A stretch of 64,000 bases of DNA, from positions 62,001 to 126,000 of the forward strand of contig UCFC01000015.1 of assembly GCA_900471515.1 (NCBI GenBank), written 5' to 3'. The position numbers and the translations under genes are program-made. This DNA comes from Hyphomicrobiales bacterium (GTDB lineage Bacteria > Pseudomonadota > Alphaproteobacteria > Rhizobiales > Rhizobiaceae). Within the stretch, counting starts at the first letter, position 1; each line of letters begins with the position of its first letter. The notes beneath the pieces are model-generated. The model saw only the letters and a list, made by a program, of their open reading frames with translations. It was not told the DNA's origin and made no database searches. This document shows positions 24,633 to 34,104 of this stretch, piece by piece.

Positions 24633-25541
24633 TCACGACAGAAACGGCGCCGGTCCGTTCAACCCTTCGAGAAGCGCCTCGGTAAAGGTTGCGATCGGTT
24701 GCGCCAGCCGCCCGGCCGGCGGGCGGTGGAGAACCCAGGCGTTCACCTTCGGCTGGAAATCGACCGAGTCGATCACGTCCACCTGATGCCGCCACGGGCT
24801 GCCGGCGAGCGCTGCCGGCGTGACGATGCCGATGCCGAGCCCGCGCGCCACGAGCGAGAGCCTGAGATCGGCGCTGAGAGCCTCCACCGCGACCTGGAAG
24901 GGCAGGCGGGCACTCTCGAAACGGTGGCGGATATAGGCCCGGAAGCCGCAGCCGGTTTCGTTCATCACGAAGGCAAAGCGGGAAAGTTCCTCCAGCTTCG
25001 CCGCCTTCGGAACGCCGAGCGAAGGGGAGGCGACGAGCAGGACGGAATGCGAGCCGATATTTTCCGCAACCAGGTCGTCCGGCGGGTTGACGCCGTCGGC
25101 AAGGCAGACGGCGACGGCATCGAGCCCGCTGCGCGCCACCTGTTCCATCAGATGCAGCGACCATCCTGAGACGATGCGCAGCGTCAGTTCCGGAAACCGG
25201 CTGCGCAGCCGGTCGAGAGGTACGGCCAGCGCCGCTTCGGAAAGATAGGGCATGATGCCGAGGCGAAACTCGCCGCGGACCGCGCCGCCGGGCGAAACGC
25301 CGGCCTTGAGATCGTCGAGCGAGCGCAGCACCCGGCGCCCGTGCTCATAGGCCTCGCGGCCCGCGGCCGTGGGTTTCAGCGGCTTCGACTGCCGGTCGAG
25401 CAGGATCGTGCCGAGGCTGTCCTCCAGGTTCTGGATGCGGCGGGTGATGCCGGGCTGCGTCAGGTTGATCTGCGCCGATGCCGCCACGATCGATCCCGTC
25501 TCGACGACGGCGACGAAGGCTTCGAGGTCATGAATGTTCAT
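24633..25541 (-). CDS. LysR-family transcriptional regulator
   Basis: A 302-residue LysR-type regulator. The N-terminal winged helix is seen in EAFVAVVETGSIVAASAQIN, LTQPGITRRIQNLEDSLG, then the linker helix and a substrate-binding domain (residues about 90-295). It is transcribed away from the MFS exporter gene, with a 101-base gap, the standard layout for a LysR protein that controls a divergent transporter. The inducer is unknown. Confidence 0.93.
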   Translation of the reverse strand: MNIHDLEAFVAVVETGSIVAASAQINLTQPGITRRIQNLEDSLGTILLDRQSKPLKPTAAGREAYEHGRRVLRSLDDLKAGVSPGGAVRGEFRLGIMPYLSEAALAVPLDRLRSRFPELTLRIVSGWSLHLMEQVARSGLDAVAVCLADGVNPPDDLVAENIGSHSVLLVASPSLGVPKAAKLEELSRFAFVMNETGCGFRAYIRHRFESARLPFQVAVEALSADLRLSLVARGLGIGIVTPAALAGSPWRHQVDVIDSVDFQPKVNAWVLHRPPAGRLAQPIATFTEALLEGLNGPAPFLS

Positions 25542-25549
25542 GCAAGATC

Positions 25550-25591
25550 CGCATAAAGAATATCAGTTCAATTCAATTGTAGCATTATGCG
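25550..25591. promoter_or_regulatory. Candidate LysR operator between lysR and MFS genes
   Basis: CGCATAA (25550-25556) and TTATGCG (25585-25591) form a spaced inverted repeat in the divergent promoter gap, centred over the likely -35 region of the MFS gene. LysR proteins usually bind two sites in such gaps. Confidence 0.4.
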
Positions 25592-25642
25592 ATGAAAATA
25601 TAAATGGGCTCCTCGATATGCCACAAATTTATTGGAGAACCC

Positions 25643-26887
25643 ATGTCTTTGGAATCGAATCTTGCAGAGGAAGCGGACCTTGCCGAGCTGGAGCGGGCCG
25701 CGCCCGCTGCCGGCATCAGCCCGTCGCTGATCCTGCTTTTTGCCCTGTCCACCGGCGTCATCATCGTCAATCTCTTTGCGCCGCAGACGCTGATCGGCGT
25801 CATCGGTCCCTCCCTCGGCTTTTCGGATGCCGGCGCCAGCCTCGTCGCCATGGTGACGCTGCTCGGTTATGCGGCCGGTCTCTTCTTCCTCGTGCCGCTC
25901 GGCGACCTCGTCGAAAACCGGCGCCTCGTGCTGCGTCTGCTCGGCGCGGCGGTGGCGGCGGCCTTTGCCGCCGCGGCCGCACCCAGCGGCTGGCTGCTTC
26001 TGGTTTTCCTGTTCCTGCTGGGGGCGGCCTGTTCGGCCATCCAGATCCTCGTGCCGGTCGCCGCATCCATGTCAGCGCCCGAACATCGCGGCAGGGTCAT
26101 CGGCAATGTCATGAGCGGCCTGATGGTCGGCATTCTCCTGTCGCGGCCGGTTGCCAGCATGATCGCCGACGGCTGGGGCTGGCGGAGCTTCTATGTCGCA
26201 AGCGGTGTTGCCATGGCGGCGCTGGCGGCCGTGCTGGCCGTGCGCCTTCCCGAGCGCCGGCCGGAAGCCGCCGCGGGTTACGGCGCCCTCATCGCCTCGC
26301 TCTGGCATCTGCTTCGCGACGAACCGGTCCTGTGCAGCCGCGCCTTCAGCGCCGCCATGGCCATGGGCTGCTTCAGCCTGTTCTGGACGGTGGTGGCGCT
26401 GCGCCTCACGCTGCCGCCCTTTGGCCTCGACCAGGCGCAGATCGGCCTCTTTGCCCTTGTCGGCGCGGGCGGCGCGGTCTCCACCTCCTATTTCGGCCGG
26501 ATCGGCGATCGCGGTCTCAGCCGCCGCGCGACCGTCATCGCCGATCTGGTCATGATCGCCGCCATGGCGCTGGCCGCCTATGCCGGCACGGCAATGTCGG
26601 ACGGTTTCTGGCCGTCGCTCGTTCTGCTCGGCGTCGCCGCCGTCATGCTCGATGTCGGCGTGACCGGCGACCAGACGCTCGGCCGCCGGGCGATCAACCT
26701 GCTGCGGCCGGAAGCGCGCGGCCGGCTGAACGGCCTCTTCGTCGGCGTCTTCTTCCTGGGCGGAGCACTCGGCTCCGCCATTGCCGGCCCGGCCTGGAGC
26801 TATGGCGGCTGGCTTGCCGTCTGCGGCTGCGGCGGCGCCTTTGCCCTGCTCGCGCTTGTTGCCGCTGTTGTGAAGCCGCTCGATTGA
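25643..26887 (+). CDS. MFS transporter
   Basis: A 414-residue membrane protein of the major facilitator superfamily with about 12 hydrophobic segments, starting at SLILLFALSTGVIIVNLFAP. Between segments 2 and 3 it has LVPLGDLVENRRLVLR, the family A-motif-like loop, and a second copy-like loop GRIGDRGLSRRATVI in the C-terminal half. The start at 25643 (MSLESNLAEE) follows GGAG; the longer frames to 25604 and 25534 lack support. Small-molecule export is likely, substrate unknown. Likely controlled by the divergent LysR. Confidence 0.9.
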   Translation: MSLESNLAEEADLAELERAAPAAGISPSLILLFALSTGVIIVNLFAPQTLIGVIGPSLGFSDAGASLVAMVTLLGYAAGLFFLVPLGDLVENRRLVLRLLGAAVAAAFAAAAAPSGWLLLVFLFLLGAACSAIQILVPVAASMSAPEHRGRVIGNVMSGLMVGILLSRPVASMIADGWGWRSFYVASGVAMAALAAVLAVRLPERRPEAAAGYGALIASLWHLLRDEPVLCSRAFSAAMAMGCFSLFWTVVALRLTLPPFGLDQAQIGLFALVGAGGAVSTSYFGRIGDRGLSRRATVIADLVMIAAMALAAYAGTAMSDGFWPSLVLLGVAAVMLDVGVTGDQTLGRRAINLLRPEARGRLNGLFVGVFFLGGALGSAIAGPAWSYGGWLAVCGCGGAFALLALVAAVVKPLD

Positions 26888-27102
26888 GCCGATTGCCGCT
26901 CGTTGCGCAATCTGCTACAGCGGCGCTGTCGAAAAAGGCAGGACCGGATGAGGTAAGCCCGGTCCCTTCCGTCATGGAAGCTCTGCTCCGTGTTTCACAC
27001 GAGAACCCGCGACGTGGCCCGCATGCGAATGCGGGGTCCCGGCGGCATGCGGAGCGTTAGAAGACGCACTCCTCCGGGATTTTATTCTCAAAGGAGAGAT
27101 CA

Positions 27103-27486
27103 ATGCGTTTGAACCATCTTGATTTCCACGTGCCCGATATCGCCGCGACGGCCGATTTTTTCCTGCGTTATTTCGCTCTGGAATTGCAGGAGATGAACGA
27201 AAGGATCGGCCGGGCGATCCTCCGGGACGAGCAGGGAACGGAGATCGTGCTGAGCCGCCCCGTGCCGAAATTCGGCGGTGCCGATCAGGTCGAGCTGCAG
27301 CGGCAGACCTATCATATCGGCTTCATTCTCGCCGAAAGGGCGCAGGTCGACCGGCTTCACGGCCGTCTGGCGGCAGATGGCGCCGACGTCTCGGGACCGC
27401 CGGCCGCCATTCGCGGCGGCTGGCTGTTCTATTGCACCGCGCCCGGCAATGTTCTTGTCGAGATCGGCTGGCGGCCACCGGCCTGA
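27103..27486 (+). CDS. VOC-family (glyoxalase-fold) protein
   Basis: A 127-residue single VOC domain: LNHLDFHVPDIAATADFFLR with a potential metal His at the start, QRQTYHIGFILAERAQVDRL, and a terminal metal-type Glu in NVLVEIGWR. It could be a lyase, dioxygenase or resistance protein; sequence alone does not tell. AAAGGAGAG precedes the start. It stands alone, 215 bases after the MFS gene. Confidence 0.88.
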   Translation: MRLNHLDFHVPDIAATADFFLRYFALELQEMNERIGRAILRDEQGTEIVLSRPVPKFGGADQVELQRQTYHIGFILAERAQVDRLHGRLAADGADVSGPPAAIRGGWLFYCTAPGNVLVEIGWRPPA

Positions 27487-27546
27487 AAGGCCCGGAACGA
27501 AAATGGGCTGCGAAGCCGCCCATTCTCACGCAAACATGTCTTTCGC

Positions 27547-29553
27547 TCAGAATTCCGTCCAGTCCGCCTCCTGCGGGGCGGACGGGGCGGCGGCATTGCT
27601 CACGCCGAAGGCGCTGGCGAGCTTCTGGCCGAGCGCGCGGGCCGGCGAAGCCTTCGGGCGGGCCGTGCTTTCGGCAATGCGGACCGGGGCTCTCGCGGCT
27701 GGCCGTACGGCGGCGCGGGGCGCTGCCGGTGCCGGTGCCGTCGTGACAGGCGCGGCCGCGACGAAACCGCCGGTGCCCGTCAGGCGGAACTGGCCGAGCA
27801 GGTTGTTGAGCGCCGAGGCTTCCGTGGCAAGGCTGTGGCTTGCGGCGGTCGATTCCTCGACCATGGCCGCGTTCTGCTGCGTGCCCTGGTCCATCGTGTT
27901 GACGGCGGTATTGATCTCCTGCAGGCCGGTCGACTGTTCGCGCGCGGCTTCGGCGATCGCGTGGACGTGCTGGTTGATTTCCTGCACTTCGTGGACGATC
28001 GCGTCGAGCGCCTTTCCGGTTTCGTCGACCAGCGAGACACCGGTCTGCACATGCGTGCCCGACGTGGTGATCAGCGCCTTGATCTCCTTGGCGGCGTTGG
28101 CCGAGCGCTGGGCGAGTTCGCGCACTTCCTGGGCGACGACGGCAAAGCCCTTGCCGGCCTCACCGGCACGTGCGGCTTCCACGCCGGCGTTGAGCGCCAG
28201 AAGGTTGGTCTGGAAGGCAATATCGTCGATGACGCCGATAATGTTGCCGATCTCGACCGAGGACTGCTCGATCTGCTGCATGGCCGAAACCGCCTTGCGG
28301 ACGATCTCGCCGGACCGCTCCGCGCCAAGACGGGTGCGGGCGACGAGATGGCTTGCCTCTTCGGCGCGTTTTGCCGCGTCCTTCACCGTCGTGGTGATCT
28401 CTTCGAGGGCGGCTGCCGTCTCCTCGACGGAGGCCGCCTGCTGCTCGGTGCGCTTGGAAAGCTCGTCGGCGGACGAGCGGATCTCGTTGGCGCCGGCGCT
28501 GATGGCCCGCGCATTGGCGCCGACCGTGTTCATGGTCTCGTTGAGCTTCTCGACCGAGTTGTTGAAGTCCTGGCGCAGCGCATCGAGATGGGCGACGAAA
28601 GGTGTGTCGATATGCGAGACGAGGTCGCCGGCGGCAAGCCGGCGCAGGCCGTCGCCGAGCGCGCTGACGGCGCGTTCCAGCTCGGCGGCTTCCTCAGCCT
28701 TCTGGGCCTCGCGTTCGCGGCGCTCGTTGTCGCTGAGGCTGCGGTCGGCTTCGGCGCGGGCCTCGAGCTGGATGCGCTCGATCGCGTTGTCGCGGAAGAC
28801 CGCGACGGCTTCCGCCATCTTGCCCACTTCGTCGCGGCGGTCGAGCCCGGCGATTTCGCCGTCCGTATCGCCTTCGGCGAGCGCGGTCATGCGGTCGCGC
28901 AATTTTGCCATCGGCGTGGTGATGCCGATCTGCGAGATGACGACGCTGAGCCCGATGGCGCCGACGACGGCAAGGCCGATCAGGACGAAGCAGAGGCTGA
29001 TGCGTTCGTTGACGGTGGCCGAGAGCGCGTCGCCGCCATCGTTCAACATGCTCATCATCGCGTCGTTATTGGCCGTCATCTTCGGCGTCAGCACGTTCAG
29101 CTTGGCATTCATCTGCGTGATCGTCTGCTGCAGGCCGGCGCTGTCCTTGGCCTTCGCCAGTTCGACCGCCTTGGCGGCAAGGCTTTCGAGTTCGTCGATA
29201 CCCGCCAGGATTTCGTCGATCGCGGCCTTGCGGCTCGGCACCAGGTCCAGCGCCTGTTTCAGCCGGTCGCGGGCCTGCGGCAGTTTGCTCGGCGTGGAAA
29301 CCGCCGTTGCGAAGGCCGGCGTATCCGGCTTGATATTGGCGAGCATGCTTGCCTGCAGCACCGAGGAGACGACCGAGGCGCTGGCGCGCGAACCCTGCAT
29401 GGCGGCGACGGCCTCATGGTCGATGAAGGCGCTGTAGGCCGCGTCCGCGCCGCGGAATTCGGAGATGATATAGACCAGCCCGCCCATCGCGATCACCCCG
29501 AGAAGGGCGACGACAGAGATGATCTTCGTACGGATCTTCAGATGTTTCAGCAT
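27547..29553 (-). CDS. Methyl-accepting chemotaxis protein
   Basis: A 668-residue chemoreceptor. Order: N-terminal membrane helix ([20 protein letters not shown]), a periplasmic four-helix ligand domain (about residues 30-185), second membrane helix ([20 protein letters not shown]), HAMP, and a signalling domain with the conserved hairpin [40 protein letters not shown]. It ends EADWTEF: DWTEF resembles the NWETF tether for CheR methyltransferase. The ATG at 29553 ([10 protein letters not shown]) gives the basic N-terminus expected before a membrane helix. Ligand unknown. Confidence 0.95.
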   Translation of the reverse strand: MLKHLKIRTKIISVVALLGVIAMGGLVYIISEFRGADAAYSAFIDHEAVAAMQGSRASASVVSSVLQASMLANIKPDTPAFATAVSTPSKLPQARDRLKQALDLVPSRKAAIDEILAGIDELESLAAKAVELAKAKDSAGLQQTITQMNAKLNVLTPKMTANNDAMMSMLNDGGDALSATVNERISLCFVLIGLAVVGAIGLSVVISQIGITTPMAKLRDRMTALAEGDTDGEIAGLDRRDEVGKMAEAVAVFRDNAIERIQLEARAEADRSLSDNERREREAQKAEEAAELERAVSALGDGLRRLAAGDLVSHIDTPFVAHLDALRQDFNNSVEKLNETMNTVGANARAISAGANEIRSSADELSKRTEQQAASVEETAAALEEITTTVKDAAKRAEEASHLVARTRLGAERSGEIVRKAVSAMQQIEQSSVEIGNIIGVIDDIAFQTNLLALNAGVEAARAGEAGKGFAVVAQEVRELAQRSANAAKEIKALITTSGTHVQTGVSLVDETGKALDAIVHEVQEINQHVHAIAEAAREQSTGLQEINTAVNTMDQGTQQNAAMVEESTAASHSLATEASALNNLLGQFRLTGTGGFVAAAPVTTAPAPAAPRAAVRPAARAPVRIAESTARPKASPARALGQKLASAFGVSNAAAPSAPQEADWTEF

Positions 29554-29934
29554 GGAAAAGTCACCCGATTGGCCGGGCATGTTGCGTACCCGGTGATTTG
29601 GAAATCATTTGTGGCAGAAAGATTCTTCGGTATTGCGCTGGTGGGATACCCTAAGAGGTTCGACATGCGCGTCATGCGGTCGGCCGGAGGGTCGATGTCG
29701 TCGCTACAGATAAGATGGGATATTGCTTAATTCCGCGCTAACGGGGCATGCGATTCCTGTTAGTTTCAGGGGGTGCGAACCGCCGCCCGTGTCCCGCGCA
29801 GGCTGCGAAAGCGCGACGGCCTCTCCGGCGCTCTTGCGGCCTGGAGAACGGACCGGCCATATTCCCCGCCGAAGACGATTCTGTTACATCTCGGCCGGGC
29901 GGCAAGCCCGCGTGCAATCTCTAGGCAGGTCATT
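29554..29934. other. Intergenic region between divergent genes
   Basis: 381 bases between the chemoreceptor and the solute-binding protein genes. It must hold promoters in both directions. I see a possible GTTAGTTTCAGGGGGTGCG element at about 29758 but no clear -35/-10 pair, repeat or RNA gene. Confidence 0.5.
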
Positions 29935-30810
29935 ATGGTGCGATCTAAACCGGCGTTTCCGGCTTCCGGAGGGATTCTCATCCTCTGCCTGCTGTCGATG
30001 ATCCTGCTGTCGGCCCTGTCCGTTTGCGCCCAGCAGGCGGGCCCCTCCGTGCCGCTGCTCTTCGATTCCCGCGAGCGCCTGGCAAAGCCCGATCTCTCCT
30101 CGCTCGTGCGCCTGCGCTTCCTGACCTCGGTGGATTTTCCGCCCTTCAATTTCACCGACCAGAACGGCAAGCTCTCCGGCTTCAACGTCGATCTCGCCCG
30201 CGAAATCTGCTCCGAGCTGGAGATCGCCGACAAATGCGAGATCCAGGCGCTGCCCTTTGCCGACCTGCAGAAGGCGCTCGCCGGCTCGCAGGGCGATGCC
30301 GTCATTGCCGGCCTTGCCGTCACGCCCGAGCTGCGCCGCGAGTTCCTGTTCTCCCGCCCCTATCTGATGCTGCCGGCCCGCTTCGTCCGCAACACGGCTG
30401 CCGCCATCACCGGGACGACGGCCGCCGGCCTTGCCGGCCATTCCGTCGGCGTCGTCAAGGGCACGGTGCATGAGGCGATGCTGGGCGCCTTCTTCCCCGC
30501 CCTCAAGGCCGAGCCCTTCGACAACAAGCAAGCGCTGCTGACGGCGCTGAAGGAACGCAAGGTCGATGCCGCCTTCGCCGATGCGCTGCAGCTTTCCTTC
30601 TGGGTCGCCTCGCCGGCATCCGACAAATGCTGCGCCCTGTTCGACGGTCCCTATATGTCCGAGCATTTTTTGGGCGAGGGCATGACGATCATGCTGCGCC
30701 AGAGCGACAGCGTGCTGACGGCCGCCATCGACCATGCGCTCGCAACGCTCTCGCGCAACGGCCGCCTGCAGGAAATCTACCTGCGTTATTTCCCGTACGG
30801 GCTTTATTGA
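29935..30810 (+). CDS. Extracellular solute-binding protein family 3
   Basis: A 291-residue amino-acid-type binding protein. The N-terminus (ILILCLLSMILLSALSVCAQ) is a signal peptide or lipoprotein-like segment. The domain starts RLRFLTSVDFPPFNFTDQNG and continues KLSGFNVDLAREICSELEIA, the family signature for ligand contact. GMTIMLRQSDSVLTAAIDHA and the C-terminal GRLQEIYLRYF complete the fold. There is no permease or ATPase gene nearby, so it may serve a transporter elsewhere, or act as a sensor. The ATG at 29935 gives a normal signal; the longer frame does not. Confidence 0.9.
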   Translation: MVRSKPAFPASGGILILCLLSMILLSALSVCAQQAGPSVPLLFDSRERLAKPDLSSLVRLRFLTSVDFPPFNFTDQNGKLSGFNVDLAREICSELEIADKCEIQALPFADLQKALAGSQGDAVIAGLAVTPELRREFLFSRPYLMLPARFVRNTAAAITGTTAAGLAGHSVGVVKGTVHEAMLGAFFPALKAEPFDNKQALLTALKERKVDAAFADALQLSFWVASPASDKCCALFDGPYMSEHFLGEGMTIMLRQSDSVLTAAIDHALATLSRNGRLQEIYLRYFPYGLY

Positions 30811-30823
30811 ACCCGATTGGATC

Positions 30824-31237
30824 TCAGCCCTTGCGGAAGCGGGCGATCGCGCTGCGCTCGATGGCGGCGCAGGTCAGCTTGTCGAGGCCGAGACGGTCGC
30901 GCAGCAGGCTGAGCAGCCGCAGCTCTTCGGCCTTGACGGAAAGGTCGGCCGAGGCGACTTCGACCGCCAGCGCATAGGCCGTGTCGTAGAGACGGGCGGG
31001 CAGCGTGTCGCGAACGGTTTCCAGCACCACATCCAGCCCTTCCGGGCCGGCCAGCAGCGAGGCGCAGTCGCGGGCGATGGAAATCAGGTTGTCGTCGTCG
31101 AAATCGCGGAACACAGGCAGGAAGCCGATCAGCTGGCCCATCCTTTCCATCTCCCGATCGTTCATGGTGCTGTCGACGGCGGAAGCCATCACCATCACAT
31201 AGATCAGCGCGTCATGGGCAGAAAGCGGCTTGTTCAT
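30824..31237 (-). CDS. TerB-family tellurite-resistance-like protein
   Basis: A 137-residue all-helical protein of the TerB type. Characteristic: ALIYVMVMASAVDSTMNDRE with acidic metal-contact residues and AYALAVEVASADLSVKAEEL, the second repeat of the same pattern. TerB-like proteins bind metal ions at membranes under stress, though most are not tellurite resistance proteins. It lies 14 bases from the solute-binding gene end, convergent. Confidence 0.85.
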   Translation of the reverse strand: MNKPLSAHDALIYVMVMASAVDSTMNDREMERMGQLIGFLPVFRDFDDDNLISIARDCASLLAGPEGLDVVLETVRDTLPARLYDTAYALAVEVASADLSVKAEELRLLSLLRDRLGLDKLTCAAIERSAIARFRKG

Positions 31238-31285
31238 GTCTGATTCCTTCTTCGATGGGCGGAGATTAGGAATTGGCGAGGTTCA

Positions 31286-32077
31286 TTACAAGGGACGGTC
31301 CTGAAGGGGATCGTCCGGCTGCGGCCGGGGCGCTGCCGCCGGCCTGCGGCGCGGGTCCTCGCCGTGAATGCCCGCTTTCGCCTGCCTTGCCTTCTCGCCG
31401 GCGCCAGCAAGCGGCGAACCCGGCTGCGCCTCGGCCCAGCCGTTCTCCACCAGCCAGGCGCCGATATCCTGCTGCCCCAGCCGGCAGGCGGCTACCGCCA
31501 TATCCTCCCATGCGTCGGAAGGCAGGTCGCAATCGATCGTGCGGTTGCGCAGGTAGAGCCGCAGCGCCGTCTTCGCCATCATGCCGCAGGGCCATCGCCG
31601 GCCTTCGGAGCCGCAGCTCCTGTCCACCGGCGTCTCGACGACATCGGCAATCTGCAGCCGTCTTTTGCCGAAGGAGAGAATGCCGGCGCTCTCCACCGTC
31701 GGCCGCAAGAGTTCCACGCTGTCCTTTCCCTCGGATGCGGCAGGCGGCGTCCCGCCCGGCCCGGCAGCATCTTGCGCCGTCTCCTCCGCCGGCGCATTGC
31801 CGGCGGCAGGCGTCGCGCCGTCTCCGGCCTGGGCTGCGGCCGGCTCGGCCGGCGCCGCTTCCGTTGCCCGGGCAACCAGCGCCGCCTCCTCGTCCGTCAG
31901 CGATACCGGCGGTTTGGCCGCATCGGCATCCGCATCGGGCCGTGTTGCGGTCATGCCGCCGGCATCGGCGCCGGATGGCGGGCCTTCGCCGCCTTCGAGC
32001 TGCGCCCGTCCCGCCAGAAGCAGGCCGACCACCACCGCCATCCCCGCGATACCTGTGATCAAGGCTGCAGGGCGCAT
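31286..32077 (-). CDS. Membrane-anchored thermonuclease-like protein
   Basis: A 263-residue protein. N-terminal anchor or signal (ALITGIAGMAVVVGLLLAG), then about 100 residues of low-complexity Ala/Pro/Asp/Glu linker, then a staphylococcal-nuclease-like domain: LQIADVVETPVDRSCGSEGRRWPCG, MAKTALRLYLRNRTIDCD, LGQQDIGAWLVENGWAEAQP, the known end pattern AGxKARxxxxGIHG. The catalytic Arg/Glu pattern is incomplete, so it may bind rather than cut. It starts ten bases after the S24 repressor gene, so they are probably one transcript. Confidence 0.8.
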   Translation of the reverse strand: MRPAALITGIAGMAVVVGLLLAGRAQLEGGEGPPSGADAGGMTATRPDADADAAKPPVSLTDEEAALVARATEAAPAEPAAAQAGDGATPAAGNAPAEETAQDAAGPGGTPPAASEGKDSVELLRPTVESAGILSFGKRRLQIADVVETPVDRSCGSEGRRWPCGMMAKTALRLYLRNRTIDCDLPSDAWEDMAVAACRLGQQDIGAWLVENGWAEAQPGSPLAGAGEKARQAKAGIHGEDPRRRPAAAPRPQPDDPLQDRPL

Positions 32078-32087
32078 GATTATTTTC

Positions 32088-32744
32088 CTATTGGCTGGCC
32101 CAGATGATGCGGGCTATCCATTCGACGTCGGAAAGCTCGATCGTGCGGTTGGGATGTTCGGGATTGAGCGACAACAGTTCGATGGAACGCGGGCTCTGGC
32201 GCAAGAGCACCTTGGCCATGACCTCGCCCTCGCGCGTCTTGACGACGACGCGGTCGTTGCGGCGCACCTGTGCGCCGGGCTCGACGATCAGCACGTCGCC
32301 GTCGCGATAGAGCGGCATCATGCTCTCGCCCTGTACTTCGAGCGCGTAGACGCCGGCCTTGCGCGAGGGGGCGGCCGGAAATTCCACCACGTCCCAGCCC
32401 TGGCCGGCCGGAAAACCGCCGTCGTCGAAAAAGCCGCCGGCACCTGCCTGTGCGAAGCCGAGAAGCGGGATGGAACTGCCCGGCGCGGAAAAAAAACTGT
32501 CCGGCAGGCTGGTCGCCGGCCGCATGAAGCCGAGGAACTGCTCCATGCTCGCCCCCGTTGCCTCCAGCACCTTGGCGATGGATTCCGTCGAGGGCCAGCG
32601 CAGGCGCCCGTCCGCCGAGAGCCGCTTGGATTTGTTGAAGGAGGTCGGATCGAGCCCGGCCCGCCGCGCAAGACCCGACGGCGTCAGGTCATGCCGCTCG
32701 GCAAGCCTGTCGATCGCTCCCCAGATCTGGTCGTGTGACAGCAT
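32088..32744 (-). CDS. S24 (LexA/CI-like) repressor
   Basis: A 218-residue regulator: an N-terminal helix-turn-helix (LAERHDLTPSGLARRAGLDP, then TESIAKVLEATGASMEQF) and a C-terminal S24 peptidase-like domain. The cleavage-site type Ala-Gly lies in FAQAGAGGFFDDGG. The catalytic Ser is in VQGESMMPLYRDGD and Lys in VVVKTREGEVMAKVLL, so self-cleavage after RecA activation is possible. It is not the main LexA, whose DNA-binding domain differs; more like PrtR or CI-type stress repressors. Targets may include the genes downstream. Confidence 0.9.
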   Translation of the reverse strand: MLSHDQIWGAIDRLAERHDLTPSGLARRAGLDPTSFNKSKRLSADGRLRWPSTESIAKVLEATGASMEQFLGFMRPATSLPDSFFSAPGSSIPLLGFAQAGAGGFFDDGGFPAGQGWDVVEFPAAPSRKAGVYALEVQGESMMPLYRDGDVLIVEPGAQVRRNDRVVVKTREGEVMAKVLLRQSPRSIELLSLNPEHPNRTIELSDVEWIARIIWASQ

Positions 32745-32857
32745 ATGCGTCCGGTCCCGCGGTCCATCCGGCCGCTTTTTATCGCCGGCAGATTAACCGA
32801 GGCCCGTGCCCGAGTAAAGCGGCAATGAGGAATAAAATCCTGTCCTGCCGCGCGGGC

Positions 32858-33502
32858 TCAGGCGACCATCGCCATATTGATCTTGCCGAGCTGGATCACC
32901 GCCTGCGTGCGGCTGTCGACATTGAGCTTGAGGAGGATCGCCGAGACGTGCGCCTTGATCGTCGCTTCGGAAACGCCGAGTTCGTAGGCGATCTGCTTGT
33001 TGAGCAGCCCTTCGCCAAGCATGGTCAGCACCCGGCTCTGCTGCGGCGTCAGCGTGTGCAGCCGGTGGATGAGGTCGGCGACGTCGGGATCCTGTTCCTG
33101 CCCGTGGCGATAGCTCTCCGGCGTGGCGATGTCGCCTGCCAGCACCGTCTGGATGCCGCGGCGAATATCGTCGATATCGGACGATTTCGATATGAAGCCC
33201 GAGGCGCCGAGTTCCAGCGCCCGGCGGATCGTTGCCGCGTCGTCGCTCGCCGAGATGATGACGATCGGCAGGCTGGCGAATTCCGAGCGCAACGCCATCA
33301 GGCCGGAAAAGCCGCTGACGCCCGGCATGGCGAGGTCGAGCAGCATCAGGTCGGCATCCGGATGTTGCGATGCCGCCGCCCGTGCCGCGGCAAAATCCCC
33401 CGCCTCGACGATGGCCTGCCGGCCTTCCATGCCAAGCACCGCCTGCCGCAGCGCGTCGCGGAAAAGCGGGTGGTCGTCAGCAATGATAATGGTTTGTTGC
33501 AT
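32858..33502 (-). CDS. LuxR-type two-component response regulator
   Basis: A 214-residue NarL/FixJ-type response regulator. Receiver: IIIADDHPLFRDALRQAVLG with acidic Asp9-Asp10, phosphorylation site Asp56 in LMLLDLAMPG, and Lys in GASGFISKSSD. Output: LTPQQSRVLTMLGEGLLNKQ and YELGVSEATIKAHVSAILLK form the LuxR helix-turn-helix. No histidine kinase sits next to it, so it is an orphan in this window. Confidence 0.95.
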   Translation of the reverse strand: MQQTIIIADDHPLFRDALRQAVLGMEGRQAIVEAGDFAAARAAASQHPDADLMLLDLAMPGVSGFSGLMALRSEFASLPIVIISASDDAATIRRALELGASGFISKSSDIDDIRRGIQTVLAGDIATPESYRHGQEQDPDVADLIHRLHTLTPQQSRVLTMLGEGLLNKQIAYELGVSEATIKAHVSAILLKLNVDSRTQAVIQLGKINMAMVA

Positions 33503-33592
33503 CGAAAACTCCCTCCCAAGAGCTCGACCCGATCGGCCCTGTCCGGCTCCCCCGCACGAACATGACCCTCCACTTATATGAATATAACCAGA

Positions 33593-33991
33593 TCAACTGC
33601 GCTGCGGAAGAGGATTGGCCTCGTCCTCTGCCCGGAATTCCCGCACTATACCCATGAAACTGCGCATCATCCGCTCCATGATGCCGATCGAGCGGTCGAC
33701 TTCCGCATCCGTCGGCAAGGCGGGGCGGGCCGCCATGCTCTTCTCCAGCGCGCTGACCCGGTCGGCCAGCCGGTCGAGTTCGTCCTCGTAAGCGGCGCGT
33801 TCGTCGGCGCCCATGCGGCAGACCAGGGCGCCGTCCTTTTCGGAGCAGAGCGACATGGCGCCCGTCTGCCGGTCGAGGCGCACGAAATGGTCGCCGCTGC
33901 GTTCGATCTGGAAACGCGCCGCATCGGGCTCCGCCGCCAATGCCGCAAGCGGCAGAAGGCCGGCGGCAAGCAGGATTGCAAATGCCTTCAT
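33593..33991 (-). CDS. Exported coiled-coil protein
   Basis: A 132-residue secreted protein: signal peptide MKAFAILLAAGLLPLAALAA, a short beta part (RFQIERSGDHFVRLDRQTGA with two Cys in MSLCSEKDGALVCRMG), then a helical charged region ADERAAYEDELDRLADRVSA. The C-terminus is hydrophilic. Similar small periplasmic proteins occur widely in Rhizobiaceae without known function. The longer frame to 34093 runs through the divergent gene's promoter region. Confidence 0.75.
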   Translation of the reverse strand: MKAFAILLAAGLLPLAALAAEPDAARFQIERSGDHFVRLDRQTGAMSLCSEKDGALVCRMGADERAAYEDELDRLADRVSALEKSMAARPALPTDAEVDRSIGIMERMMRSFMGIVREFRAEDEANPLPQRS

Positions 33992-34104
33992 CGTCTCATC
34001 CTCCGCAAAGCGCTGGCCTGTCCGTTTTTGCGCCCTCGGGCGTGGACATCGCCGTCTCTTTGGGGCAAAGCCCTCCTCAAGCAAGGCCAGCAAACGGGAT
34101 CATC

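Noticed and set aside
27018..27035. CCCGCAT/ATGCGGG hairpin as terminator after the MFS gene
   Set aside because: No U-run and about 130 bases beyond the stop; could be chance in high-GC sequence.
27835..29730. 631-residue open frame opposite the chemoreceptor
   Set aside because: Antisense to a clear MCP signalling domain; no family features.
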